Of a stretch of 64,000 nucleotides of DNA, positions 52,876-61,674 are shown piece after piece. The translations under genes and the position numbers were made by a program. Where the stretch lies: contig CAYOUV010000007.1 of NCBI GenBank assembly GCA_964407265.1, forward strand, positions 1 to 64,000. The letters run 5' to 3'. Below the pieces are notes generated by a model that was not told the origin of the DNA, made no database searches, and was given only the letters and a program-made list of their open reading frames with translations. Source of the stretch: CAYOUV01 sp964407265. GTDB lineage: Bacteria > Chloroflexota > Anaerolineae > Anaerolineales > Villigracilaceae. Each line of letters starts with the position of its first letter. Within the stretch, counting starts at the first letter, position 1.

Positions 52876-54927
52876 CTAAATATCGGAATTCGGATTGTGG
52901 CCATTGGAGCCTTTCCGTTTTTTGATAGTGGAGGCGCTGGTGCCTAATCTGACTTCCGCTTCCTCCAGCCCAAATATTTGTTGAAATTCCTTGGCAGCCG
53001 TCTTCAACACGGTGTCGATATCAAGGGTTTCGTGTATCTTGCTGCCTACATCGCTGACTGTTTTTTCGCGTTGTGCTTGCTTAAGTGAATCCTCCAATAA
53101 GCGTGCACCTTCAAGGGCCAGGCCAACCTGGGCTGCGATCTCTCTGGTTACATTCCTTTCGCGATCGGACCATTTCGCATCCCTGTCCTTGCGTACCAGT
53201 TTGATCTTGCCAATATGTTGACCGCGGGTCTCGATCGGAATTTCGAGGTAATTGGATTCCAATTCCGAGTCATTTTTTATCTTTTTTCCGGGTTGAATTC
53301 CCTGCGGAGAATATGTATAAGCATAAGGCTGACGCTGGTTGCGTTGGTCCCAGGCTGATTGCGTCTTTTCAGACGAAAGCAGCTGTAGTTGCTGGATGAT
53401 CGATTGACTTTCTGTGAGCAAGCGTGCATTTTCAATCGCCAGCGCAATTTGATCAGCGAGTGTTTCCATTACCTCCAAGTCTTCAAACAGGAAAGCCTCA
53501 GACTTGGTCGATTGAAAATCCAAAACACCGATTACTTCATCACGGACTATTAATGGGAGCGCCATTTCCGAACGCGTCTCGGGAAGGTCGGGGTTATTAA
53601 AGAAAACCGCATCAGCTCCGACATCTACTGCGATTCTAGGCTGTCGCTGATAGGCAACTACGCCGACGATTCCCTGACCTCCTATCCGCAGACGATGATC
53701 ACGCTGAAGCATTTGTTGCCCGCCTTCAGATGATGCAGCTTGCAGGACTACATATTCTTTACGATCGTCCGTCAGGAACAAACCTGTATGATAGAAACCG
53801 AATTCTTCCGAAGTCATTTTAACAATTGTTTTAAGAAGTTCATCGAAGTTTTGAACGGACGCTGCCCTTCTGGCAATTTGCGAGGCGGCTTGAAGCTTTG
53901 TGGTCTTTTGAGCCAGGTCGGCTGTGCGCTCGGCTACTTCATCCTCGAGGTTGGTCTGTAATTCCTGTAGTCGGGCCAGTGCTTGATTGAAATATATGCT
54001 CAACTGGCCAATTTCATCGGTACCAATTACCTCAGCGCGTTGGTCTAAATTCCCCTTCTGTACTTCATCCATGGTGCGAATTAGGTTTTGGATGGGAATG
54101 TCTATAGTCCTGCTCATTAAATTTGTAAAAAACGTTCCGATCGCAAGCGCGATGGCAGCCACAATCATCAGTTGGATTTGCAGCCTGGGTAAATTGCCTG
54201 CCAGGACGCCATTTGCACTCATCGCGTCTACAGCTTCCTGGTAAGCGCGTGGCGAAACCATGAGCAGTGCGATAACTATTAGCGCAAACACTAGCAATTG
54301 CAATCGTCCGCGCAGGTGATTTGAACGCACACCTTCTATTTGGGACTCAAAGGAGGTTGGGGTAAGAGCCAATCGCGGAGGGATCATTAAGAAATCTAAA
54401 AGCAAGGTATTTAATGTAACTCCCCCCACAATAGATAAAAGGCCGCCCAAAGCAACGTGGATTGCTCGTCCTAAATCTATCTTCACAACTGTGTACATGT
54501 ATAAGGATAGAGGGATCACAACCAGAAAAAAACCAACCAGTGTGGCCTCCACGCTAAAGCGCCAAACAACGGCCGTGATTTCCTTCCAGGCTCGCTCGTC
54601 GTTTCCAGTCTTTATATCGTCTTCGGAATTTAAAAACCTGCTAGTTTTCGTGTGCGAATCCAAGAGTTGTCTTGCGTTAGGCGTAAGAAAATAAACCGAA
54701 ATCAAAACAATAATATTGGCTAAAGAGATCAGAGCAAAACCCGCAATGATTAATTGACTGGTTTCGGAGGGTGTAAATTTTATATTAAGGAGCAGATAAC
54801 CCAAGCCCAGAAGTACAGCCAGGGATGAAACAAATTGAGCAAATATCTGCATGCGCAAGATATAACTTGCGCCCCAACTTGAAAGGAGTTTCTTGAGATA
54901 AGCTAAAAAGCGGTTTTCACTGTTCAT
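52876..54927 (-). CDS. membrane GAF receptor C (6TM-HAMP-GAF), no output domain
   Basis: 683 residues. About six membrane segments (24-280) with no large external domain, then HAMP (280-330, VIGTDEIGQLSIYFNQAL), coiled coil VAERTADLAQK, GAF (about 350-515, FGFYHTGLFLTDDRKEYVVL). After that a partial GAF (about 570-635, IPIETRGQHIGKIKLV) and the terminal module (REKTVSDVGSKIHE onward). Its GAF shares DAVFFNNPDLPETRSEMALP nearly identically with receptor D, indicating duplication. It overlaps receptor B by ATGA. The C-terminal end is Lys/Asn-rich. Confidence 0.85.
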   Translation of the reverse strand: MNSENRFLAYLKKLLSSWGASYILRMQIFAQFVSSLAVLLGLGYLLLNIKFTPSETSQLIIAGFALISLANIIVLISVYFLTPNARQLLDSHTKTSRFLNSEDDIKTGNDERAWKEITAVVWRFSVEATLVGFFLVVIPLSLYMYTVVKIDLGRAIHVALGGLLSIVGGVTLNTLLLDFLMIPPRLALTPTSFESQIEGVRSNHLRGRLQLLVFALIVIALLMVSPRAYQEAVDAMSANGVLAGNLPRLQIQLMIVAAIALAIGTFFTNLMSRTIDIPIQNLIRTMDEVQKGNLDQRAEVIGTDEIGQLSIYFNQALARLQELQTNLEDEVAERTADLAQKTTKLQAASQIARRAASVQNFDELLKTIVKMTSEEFGFYHTGLFLTDDRKEYVVLQAASSEGGQQMLQRDHRLRIGGQGIVGVVAYQRQPRIAVDVGADAVFFNNPDLPETRSEMALPLIVRDEVIGVLDFQSTKSEAFLFEDLEVMETLADQIALAIENARLLTESQSIIQQLQLLSSEKTQSAWDQRNQRQPYAYTYSPQGIQPGKKIKNDSELESNYLEIPIETRGQHIGKIKLVRKDRDAKWSDRERNVTREIAAQVGLALEGARLLEDSLKQAQREKTVSDVGSKIHETLDIDTVLKTAAKEFQQIFGLEEAEVRLGTSASTIKKRKGSNGHNPNSDI

Positions 54928-56543
54928 TGCTCTTCATCCATTTTTAGTTCAATCGAGGCCTCCGAGGCATCCAGTACCTGCCCGAGTTCCTTGACTGCAG
55001 TTTGAAGAATGCCGTTGATCGTGGGGGATGACCAGATCTTGCTTGTAATCTCAGCGATAAGGTGATCACTTAATGCTGCTTGTTGGGTTTCTTCAATCAA
55101 GCGTGAATTTTCGAGAGCAAGTGCAGCTTGAGTGGCAACGGCCTCAATCCAGCCCCTTTCTTCTTGTGACCAATCCTCTTCACCTTCCATCGTAATTTCA
55201 CCAATAACCTGTTCGCGCAGTGCCAGAGGGACATTAAGGGATGGGGAATCGGTGTCGAGCTCAGAGTTGTCGCTGGTAGCAAATTGCAGGCTGTTGTCAG
55301 TTTGGAGTAAGTCACCCCAGGATTGTGAGATGTATTGTTTGTGGATGGTACTTATCTCCTGGAGGTTTTCCTGCGTTTCTTTGAAGAGGCGGGCATTTTC
55401 CAATGCAATTGCAACCTGGATCGCCATGCCCTGGAATGTATTAATATCTTGATCGCTGAAAGCTTCATCTTTCGTGGATTGCACATCCAAAGCGCCAATT
55501 ACATGGTCGCCGATGCTTAGGGGAATTGCGATTTCTGACTTCGTGTATGGTAATAGCGGGTTACTGAAACGGATCAATTCTGACCCAACATCTAGGGCTA
55601 TCCGAGCCTGATGAGTATCGATAGCTGTCCCGACCATGCTATGACTACCAATTTCAAGTCGGTGTTTGCTTTCCATCAATAATCGTCCTGCTTCCCCGGT
55701 AGCCGCTTTGAGATTGGCCCATTTGCCTGTTTCGTCAACCAGGAACAGCGCTGCGTAATAATGGCCAAACCTTTCCGTAATCAGGCCAACGATTTGCTTG
55801 GCCAATTCGTCCGGATCAAGGATCGAGCTGGCAAATCGTCCCACTTCATTAACCGCTTCGAGCTGTGCGGTTCGTTCAGCTACGCGGTCAGCCAAGCCGG
55901 CGCGCTCTACTTGAAGTGCTGTAAAATTTAATTGTGCACGTTCACGGGCGCGGACAAATTCCCTTTGCATTAAGCGCAATCCCGTGATGATAATTACCGA
56001 GAGCAATAACAGGGCTGCTGATCCACTCAACCAGTTGGAGAGGGGGGCAGATGAGACCTGGCCAATGGCTGAAATCGTGTATTGACCCGTGAGTACGAAA
56101 TATCCAACTATCGCGGTCGAAACCAGGCTGAGTGTTGTCGCAATGACACCGGCACGTGGAGAAAATAAGAGTGTGCTCAGGATGATAAATGCAAGGAAAA
56201 ATACACGCGAATCCCCCCAGATGCCAGTTTCGAGCAAACCGCTAGCGCCAAGCGCGTAAACCAGGAATAGAAACACGCCGGTACGCAACCAGTATGGCAG
56301 TTTATTGAAAATCACTACGATTAATAAGGCGGCGTACACGGAAATATATACGCCAATGATAATCGGGTCGTTTGTGGTCAATATCCCTGGAATTAAGGCA
56401 ATTAATCCTAAAATAGCTGAGCCCAGCAAGATGGGGTTTAAGAAGTTCTCGCGCCAACGGGAATATACAAAGCCGGCATCCTCGATCGGTAATTCCGGTG
56501 GATCAGATATTGGAGCATTTGCGACATTATTGTTATTGCTCAT
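54924..56543 (-). CDS. membrane GAF receptor B (about 8TM-GAF), no output domain
   Basis: 539 residues. About seven to eight membrane segments (35-195), no HAMP, then coiled coil VAERTAQLEAVNEVG straight into GAF (about 225-385, FGHYYAALFLVDETGKWANL). A partial GAF (about 425-490, VPLALREQVIGEITMEG) and the terminal module (SDHLIAEITSKIWS onward) close it. It is the simplest member of the set, with the membrane bundle itself probably sensing. It overlaps receptor A by 11 bases and receptor C by 4. Confidence 0.83.
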   Translation of the reverse strand: MSNNNNVANAPISDPPELPIEDAGFVYSRWRENFLNPILLGSAILGLIALIPGILTTNDPIIIGVYISVYAALLIVVIFNKLPYWLRTGVFLFLVYALGASGLLETGIWGDSRVFFLAFIILSTLLFSPRAGVIATTLSLVSTAIVGYFVLTGQYTISAIGQVSSAPLSNWLSGSAALLLLSVIIITGLRLMQREFVRARERAQLNFTALQVERAGLADRVAERTAQLEAVNEVGRFASSILDPDELAKQIVGLITERFGHYYAALFLVDETGKWANLKAATGEAGRLLMESKHRLEIGSHSMVGTAIDTHQARIALDVGSELIRFSNPLLPYTKSEIAIPLSIGDHVIGALDVQSTKDEAFSDQDINTFQGMAIQVAIALENARLFKETQENLQEISTIHKQYISQSWGDLLQTDNSLQFATSDNSELDTDSPSLNVPLALREQVIGEITMEGEEDWSQEERGWIEAVATQAALALENSRLIEETQQAALSDHLIAEITSKIWSSPTINGILQTAVKELGQVLDASEASIELKMDEEQ

Positions 56544-59500
56544 TGGCTTTGACCTCGTGCGAATCCTCTTGATCGTTCAGCTTTGTATCGCCATTGCCCT
56601 TAAGCTCAACTCTTATTTGTGTTCGTTTACCGCCAACAGCCTTGCTTAACTCATTGGCAGTGGTTGAGAGAATCGTTTGCATATCAGTCGAGCGACGTAT
56701 CTTACTGGTAACTTCGAAAAGCAATCGCTCGCGCTCGGCCTGCTTGCGGATTTGTTCGAGCAGACGAGCATTTGCGATGATCGCTGCCAAACTGCCACCC
56801 AGTGTGCCAAGAATTTCTTCGTCGTGTTCGTTATAGGCTCCCAATTGCTCACTTTCAACATTAATGACACCTAGTAAATCGTTTCGGTAAGTTAGCGGGA
56901 TAGCTAATTCAGAGCGGGTATTGCTGCTGACCTGTATGTATCTAGGATCGTCTGCCACATTGTCGATGCGTAAGGGTTTACGATGAGATGCCGCCCATCC
57001 CGTGATGCCTGTACCAATCGGGATGCGAATCTCGTTGATGTCCTCCTCCGAATATCCAATGGCGGCCTTAATTTCCAAGACTTTATTATCTTTGTCGGTA
57101 AGCAAGATCGCGACGCGATCTCCGCCGAGGGTGACTTGCAAGCCCTGAACTGCACTGTCCAGTGCTTCCTCTAAAGTAGTCCCGGAAGCGGCAGAGGTCG
57201 TTACATGGTGAAGCAAGCGGTGCTGAGAAAGATGCTCCTGGGTTTCGGCAAAGAGTTCGGTATTGACGACTGCGATTGCTAACTGGTCCGCCAGGATTTG
57301 CAAGGTTTGAAGATCCTCTTCTTGGAATACGTTTGCTTGGGAACTTTGGACATCGATTACACCCAGAATCCGCTCTCCCAACTTTAGAGGGATAGCAGCC
57401 TCAGCCTGGGTGTTGGGTAGGAGGGGATTGACTTGGTGCAAGACGTCTTTGGCGGTATCGTTTACAACCAAAGGCTCGCCGCGCCCCGCTACATATCCAA
57501 CGATCGATTTTGAGCCAACGCCAAGTTTGTGATTTGCGCGCTTCATTTGGGCGCCGGCCTCTCCGGTTGCCTCTCGAATGACGGCAAATTCTCCTAGGGG
57601 TTCGACGAGGAAAATTGCAGCGTGGTAATAATGTTCAAAGCGGCCGGTAATCAAATTGACGGTTCGAAGCAAAAGTTCATCAAGATTCAGCGAACCACTG
57701 ATATCGCGTGCGATTTCAGCAGCAGTTTCCAGGCGCAGGGCGTGCTGACGGGCTTCGTTGAGCAGGCGAATATTGTAGATAGCGCCACCCACCTGTCCTG
57801 CCAGGGCAGTTAGGAAGCGTAGATCGTCTTCTGTGAACTGTTTTTCGCGCTCCAGGTCCTGGATGATGATGGCTCCAATTGATGCGCCACCAACGAGTAG
57901 CGGAGCCCCCATCCATGATTTTGCCGGCTTTCCAACCACTTTGGCGCCAAGCGCAATTGCTCGTCGTTCGGTATCTTCGACCAGCATGAGAGGCTGGTGT
58001 GTGCGGATCAGGATGGACGATAAGCCCTCCCCTAAGGGGAACGGTTCCAGGCTGGACACCTGCCCATCCTCGTACATATAAGGGATGCGAACGGTGTTTG
58101 TTTCTTCATCGTATTCCGCAACTACCAAGCTGTAATCGCCAACTGTCTGGCGAATTTGCTCATGTAGAATTGCATAAAGGGATGGTAGCGTTGCCACAGA
58201 AGAAATCGCCTGGCTGGTGGATGCAATCGCCCCGAGTTCCCCTAAACGCTTTTCCATGGTTGAGGAGGCCAGTACTTTTTCAACGGTTACAGAAACGATG
58301 TTGGCAATATTGGCATATGGCTGGATAATAGGCGGGGTGATCAAGTGTTTCTGGGGAGCGCCGAAGGCAAGTATGGCATAAAGGATTTCATCCCGCGCGA
58401 CGGGCAACAGTGCGGTAACCTGGCACCCCATTTTTTTGAATAATTTATTCAAGGGTGCAGGTAATTCAGACGGAGCAGTCAGGTCATAGATCTGTGAGCC
58501 GTGCAGGAGCTGAGTCGCAATCTCGTGAACCGGAAATTCAATAAACTTTGTTGGGCTGGACTGGCCGTTTTCTCCAAGGAACGGATCTGAAATGGAAACA
58601 ACTTCCAGCCCCCGATCATTGACCGTCAGCACTGCTGTGATATAGGGAGTATCTTTAAGGACGCGGGCAGTTGTTTCAAGAACTTCCTGTTCGGTCTTTG
58701 CTTCCGCAATCTGGTAGCTTGCACGGTATAAGCGTTCCATGTCCTGGTAGTTGACCTGCGTGGCTTCGGTTTGTCCAATATTCTGCAGCGCGGCGGCAAT
58801 CTGGTTTGCAAGAGTTTGCAGTACTACAATCGTATCCGGGTCAAATGCCTTTGAGGTGGTGCTTTGAACATCCAGGGCGCCCAGGATCAGGTTTCCAGAG
58901 GAAATCGGGATACCAACCTCGGCCTGCGTTTCAGGCATTAGTTCGTTCTTGAGGTGAATCGGATCGTCTTCCACATCCGATGCTACGCGCGGTTGATTGT
59001 TGGCTGTTACCCAACCAATAATGGAAGGTGAACCGACCTCCAGCTTATGACCACGACTAAGCATTTCTTGAGCGGCTGGGCCGAAAGCGGCATGCAGATT
59101 GGCTGTCCGACCAGTACGGTCGACCAGGAAAATGCCTGCATGGTAATAGCCAAAGCGTTCGACAATCAGCCTGACTGTGTTGTCGAGCAATTCGTCGAGG
59201 TTGAAATTTGAGGTAATACTTTGGGCAACTTCAGCTGCAGTTCGAATCTGTTGCGTTCGTTCTTCAATGCGAGCTTCGAGCGTGCGATACAGATCGCTCA
59301 GCTCGTCAGCCATTTTATTAAAGGAATAGGCCAGCAGTCCGAGTTCGTCCCTTCGTTTGATCGGTGAACGTTCCTGCCAGTCGCCTTCGGAGAACCGGCG
59401 AGTTGTTTCTGACAATCCGAGGATTGGTCTAACCAAGCGATTAATACTAACCCAAATGACAATTGCCATAGCGATGAACGTTAAAATCAGTAAGAGAGCT

Positions 59501-60462
59501 GTAAATGGGGCCAGACTGTTGAGTTGTCCAAAAACCGCACTTTGTGGAATTTCAACGACAACACCAACATTAAGTGCCGGGATCCAATCCGTATACGCGA
59601 TCACGTCTGTCCCGGCGGCGTTAGTGAACTCGCTGAGCGGACTGGACATGAAATTCGTATTGTTGTCCGGCTCGAATGTCGCCGCAATCACTGTTCGCTG
59701 TGAACTTGATGGAATAAAGGCGTTCAGCATATTTTCGTGAGGATCGACACCCACGAACTGATGCCCAATGCTCGTATAAAAATAAGCGGATGAATCCGGG
59801 TTGAAGACTGTAATTGCCGTCAGGATTGCTTGTGAACTCTTTTGTCTCGAGACCCCCAGCAAGTAGCCTCTAACCTGACCATTTGATCCGTAAAATGGAG
59901 AAACTGTGATAATGCCAAATTCGTCCAGAAGAATGGGCACAAAATTATAAGAGGCGAACGAGAGTTCTCCGGAAACAATATTCATGAAGTAGGAGGTCCC
60001 ACCTATACTTTGTCCCTCCCATTTCAATTGGCTGGAAACCCATATTTTCCCCTCTGTGTCAACTAGAGCAAAATCATCAAAAAGTGGGGTGTCGCCTGGC
60101 TGGTTTACTTCTTTGAAGGCTTGGGTTACCAGTGTTCGATAAAAAGTGTCTGTCTTTTGACGGCTTAAGACGGCCTCGGCTGGGATGTGAAATCCCGGGC
60201 GGCGAGAAATATAATCAAGGCGAACCGCCTTCGTTCGAATCTCTCGATTGATTTGTTCGACCTGGGTCTGTATGGCTGTTTTTAGCTGGCTGGCAATTTG
60301 CTCTTTTAATAATGTTCGTGAGCGGGTATATGCAACCGAGGCCATGATGGACAATGGGATCATGGCGAATGCCATGAGCGCCAGGATCATCGTCCGCGTA
60401 AGACGTCCTGAAAATTTGGGCTGGTCGTTTTGAGACTTTGGAGCTGGGGGGGGAGTTGTCAT
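56533..60462 (-). CDS. membrane GAF receptor A (dCache-HAMP-five GAF), no output domain
   Basis: 1309 residues. A membrane segment (about 23-45) and a dCache extracytoplasmic sensor (about 60-315; FDDFALVDTEGKIWVSS, VSPFYGSNGQVRGYLLGVSR) precede a membrane segment (320-342), HAMP (343-395) and coiled coil IEERTQQIRTAAEVAQS. Five GAF-type domains follow (about 415-580, 590-745, 755-915, 920-1085 and 1095-1245), then the terminal module RERLLFEVTSKIRRS onward. There is no kinase, cyclase or methyl-accepting domain despite the size. It is the first of four receptors, 10 bases after a single-domain response regulator. Confidence 0.87.
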   Translation of the reverse strand: MTTPPPAPKSQNDQPKFSGRLTRTMILALMAFAMIPLSIMASVAYTRSRTLLKEQIASQLKTAIQTQVEQINREIRTKAVRLDYISRRPGFHIPAEAVLSRQKTDTFYRTLVTQAFKEVNQPGDTPLFDDFALVDTEGKIWVSSQLKWEGQSIGGTSYFMNIVSGELSFASYNFVPILLDEFGIITVSPFYGSNGQVRGYLLGVSRQKSSQAILTAITVFNPDSSAYFYTSIGHQFVGVDPHENMLNAFIPSSSQRTVIAATFEPDNNTNFMSSPLSEFTNAAGTDVIAYTDWIPALNVGVVVEIPQSAVFGQLNSLAPFTALLLILTFIAMAIVIWVSINRLVRPILGLSETTRRFSEGDWQERSPIKRRDELGLLAYSFNKMADELSDLYRTLEARIEERTQQIRTAAEVAQSITSNFNLDELLDNTVRLIVERFGYYHAGIFLVDRTGRTANLHAAFGPAAQEMLSRGHKLEVGSPSIIGWVTANNQPRVASDVEDDPIHLKNELMPETQAEVGIPISSGNLILGALDVQSTTSKAFDPDTIVVLQTLANQIAAALQNIGQTEATQVNYQDMERLYRASYQIAEAKTEQEVLETTARVLKDTPYITAVLTVNDRGLEVVSISDPFLGENGQSSPTKFIEFPVHEIATQLLHGSQIYDLTAPSELPAPLNKLFKKMGCQVTALLPVARDEILYAILAFGAPQKHLITPPIIQPYANIANIVSVTVEKVLASSTMEKRLGELGAIASTSQAISSVATLPSLYAILHEQIRQTVGDYSLVVAEYDEETNTVRIPYMYEDGQVSSLEPFPLGEGLSSILIRTHQPLMLVEDTERRAIALGAKVVGKPAKSWMGAPLLVGGASIGAIIIQDLEREKQFTEDDLRFLTALAGQVGGAIYNIRLLNEARQHALRLETAAEIARDISGSLNLDELLLRTVNLITGRFEHYYHAAIFLVEPLGEFAVIREATGEAGAQMKRANHKLGVGSKSIVGYVAGRGEPLVVNDTAKDVLHQVNPLLPNTQAEAAIPLKLGERILGVIDVQSSQANVFQEEDLQTLQILADQLAIAVVNTELFAETQEHLSQHRLLHHVTTSAASGTTLEEALDSAVQGLQVTLGGDRVAILLTDKDNKVLEIKAAIGYSEEDINEIRIPIGTGITGWAASHRKPLRIDNVADDPRYIQVSSNTRSELAIPLTYRNDLLGVINVESEQLGAYNEHDEEILGTLGGSLAAIIANARLLEQIRKQAERERLLFEVTSKIRRSTDMQTILSTTANELSKAVGGKRTQIRVELKGNGDTKLNDQEDSHEVKANEQ

Positions 60463-60472
60463 AAGTGTTTGA

Positions 60473-60958
60473 TTAGCTCATTTCCCAAACAGCCTCGCCG
60501 GCCAAAACCCTGCGGATCTGTTCGGGGAAGCGGTCAGGATCGAGTGGTTTCCCGAGGAAGCCATCGAAACCTGCAGTGCGGGCCTTGTTCATTTGCTCCG
60601 AACTGGCTTCAGCAGTCACGGCTATGATGGGCGTGGACTTTAATCGGTCGGAGGCGCGGATTTTTCGCAGAGCTCCGTAACCATCTTCGTATGGCAGGCG
60701 GATATCCATCAGGATCAGATCTAGCCTGGGTAAAGTATCTGCATATTCGACCACTTCGTAACCTGATGTTTTCCATTCGCAATGGATGCCGAGATAGCCG
60801 AGCATGCGGGCAATCAGGACAAAGTTTGAAACGTTGTCTTCAACCACCAGGACGGTGGCGTTCTTGGGGATGTTCGGTTTACGGATCGGTTGCGTTTCAA
60901 GATTGGATTGTGAATTGTCCATGATCGAAGACGGACTGGTGTTTTGTGTGTCAGTCAT
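60473..60958 (-). CDS. single-domain response regulator (DivK/CheY-like), second
   Basis: 161 residues. After a disordered N-terminal tail of about 34 residues comes one receiver domain (VLVVEDNVSNFVLI, phosphoacceptor Asp in LILMDIRLPYEDG, AVTAEAS, LGKPLDPDRFPEQI). There is no effector domain, so it would act as a phosphate shuttle or by protein contact. It overlaps the preceding regulator by 8 bases and is followed by receptor A. Confidence 0.9.
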   Translation of the reverse strand: MTDTQNTSPSSIMDNSQSNLETQPIRKPNIPKNATVLVVEDNVSNFVLIARMLGYLGIHCEWKTSGYEVVEYADTLPRLDLILMDIRLPYEDGYGALRKIRASDRLKSTPIIAVTAEASSEQMNKARTAGFDGFLGKPLDPDRFPEQIRRVLAGEAVWEMS

Positions 60959-61340
60959 TCAGGCTCCTCGCCAGATATCGCTCGATCTGTTGAGTCAATG
61001 TGTCAATGTCGATCGGCTTTTGTATATATCCATCGCAGCCAGCCTCGAGCGAGCGTTCGCGGTCCCCACGCATTACGTTCGCGGTCACGGCGATGATAGG
61101 AATTTTCTTGAAATTTGGCAGTGCGCGTATTTGTGAAGTGAGTGCATAGCCATCGGTGGTCGGCATATTGATGTCCATCAGAATTAGATTTGGCTGGCTC
61201 TTTTGAAGCGAGGCAAGAGCCTGGTTCGCATTGGCCGCTTCCCTTACGGTATACCCTTCCGATTCGAGAACGCGGCGTACGAGACTGCGGTTTTCCGCAT
61301 TGTCTTCAACGTACAGGATTGTCGCTTTACCTGGAATCAT
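60951..61340 (-). CDS. single-domain response regulator (DivK/CheY-like), first gene of the long operon
   Basis: 129 residues from ATG 61340: one receiver (ILYVEDNAENRSLV, phosphoacceptor Asp in LILMDINMPTTDG, AVTANVM, IQKPIDIDTL). I reject a longer start at 61439 because it lies inside the tRNA-Gly terminator hairpin. ATG 61340 has GGAGG about 10 bases upstream, and the protein then begins just before the conserved receiver. A TACAAT box on minus (61367-61362) could be its -10; the -35 is poor. It is the first gene of the unit running to 41884. Confidence 0.88.
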   Translation of the reverse strand: MIPGKATILYVEDNAENRSLVRRVLESEGYTVREAANANQALASLQKSQPNLILMDINMPTTDGYALTSQIRALPNFKKIPIIAVTANVMRGDRERSLEAGCDGYIQKPIDIDTLTQQIERYLARSLND

Positions 61341-61433
61341 AGTGACCAAGCCTCCGGTCTTATTGTAAAGTCGGGCTATCGACCGCTTCATAACAGCTAC
61401 CTTACAAAATCCCCCAATGGTCCTAACAAAATG

Positions 61434-61463
61434 AAACATTGGAGCCGAAAGGCTCCAATGTTT
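61434..61463 (-). terminator. terminator of tRNA-Gly
   Basis: A 13-bp perfect stem AAACATTGGAGCC / GGCTCCAATGTTT with a 4-base loop, one base after the tRNA 3' end on minus and followed there by CATTTTG. It separates the tRNA from the signalling operon. Confidence 0.88.
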
Positions 61464-61464
61464 G

Positions 61465-61536
61465 AGCGGGTGATGGGAATCGAACCCACGACATTTTGCT
61501 TGGGAAGCAAACGTTCTACCGCTGAACTACACCCGC
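61465..61536 (-). tRNA. tRNA-Gly (CCC)
   Basis: Minus-strand cloverleaf. The acceptor GCGGGTG (61536-61530) pairs with CACCCGC (61472-61466) and the discriminator is T. The anticodon stem TTTGC/GCAAA encloses loop TTCCCAA, giving anticodon CCC. The T-arm contains GGTTCGATT. CCA is not encoded. It reads GGG codons. Confidence 0.95.
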
Positions 61537-61548
61537 TGGTTGAGAGGG

Positions 61549-61577
61549 ATTATAGCCAGCGCAGGTTGTGATGTCAA
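61549..61577 (-). promoter_or_regulatory. consensus promoter of tRNA-Gly
   Basis: Minus strand TTGACA (61577-61572), exactly 17 bases, TATAAT (61554-61549): a full consensus match 12 bases before the tRNA 5' end. Confidence 0.85.
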
Positions 61578-61674
61578 GTCTTTGAATTTCATCGTCGGAG
61601 CAATTCAAAAAAGCACAGGATTATTTGTAAGATCAGTCATAGCAATTAAAGTAGGGATTTTTTTGCCCAGCGGT

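Noticed and set aside
49975..60462. A chemotaxis array with methyl-accepting receptors.
   Set aside because: There is no MCP signalling hairpin, CheA, CheW, CheR or CheB. HAMP and dCache are shared with many other sensor types.
61341..61439. A longer N-terminus for the first single-domain response regulator.
   Set aside because: The upstream start lies within the tRNA-Gly terminator hairpin, and the added residues are not receiver-like. ATG 61340 has GGAGG upstream.
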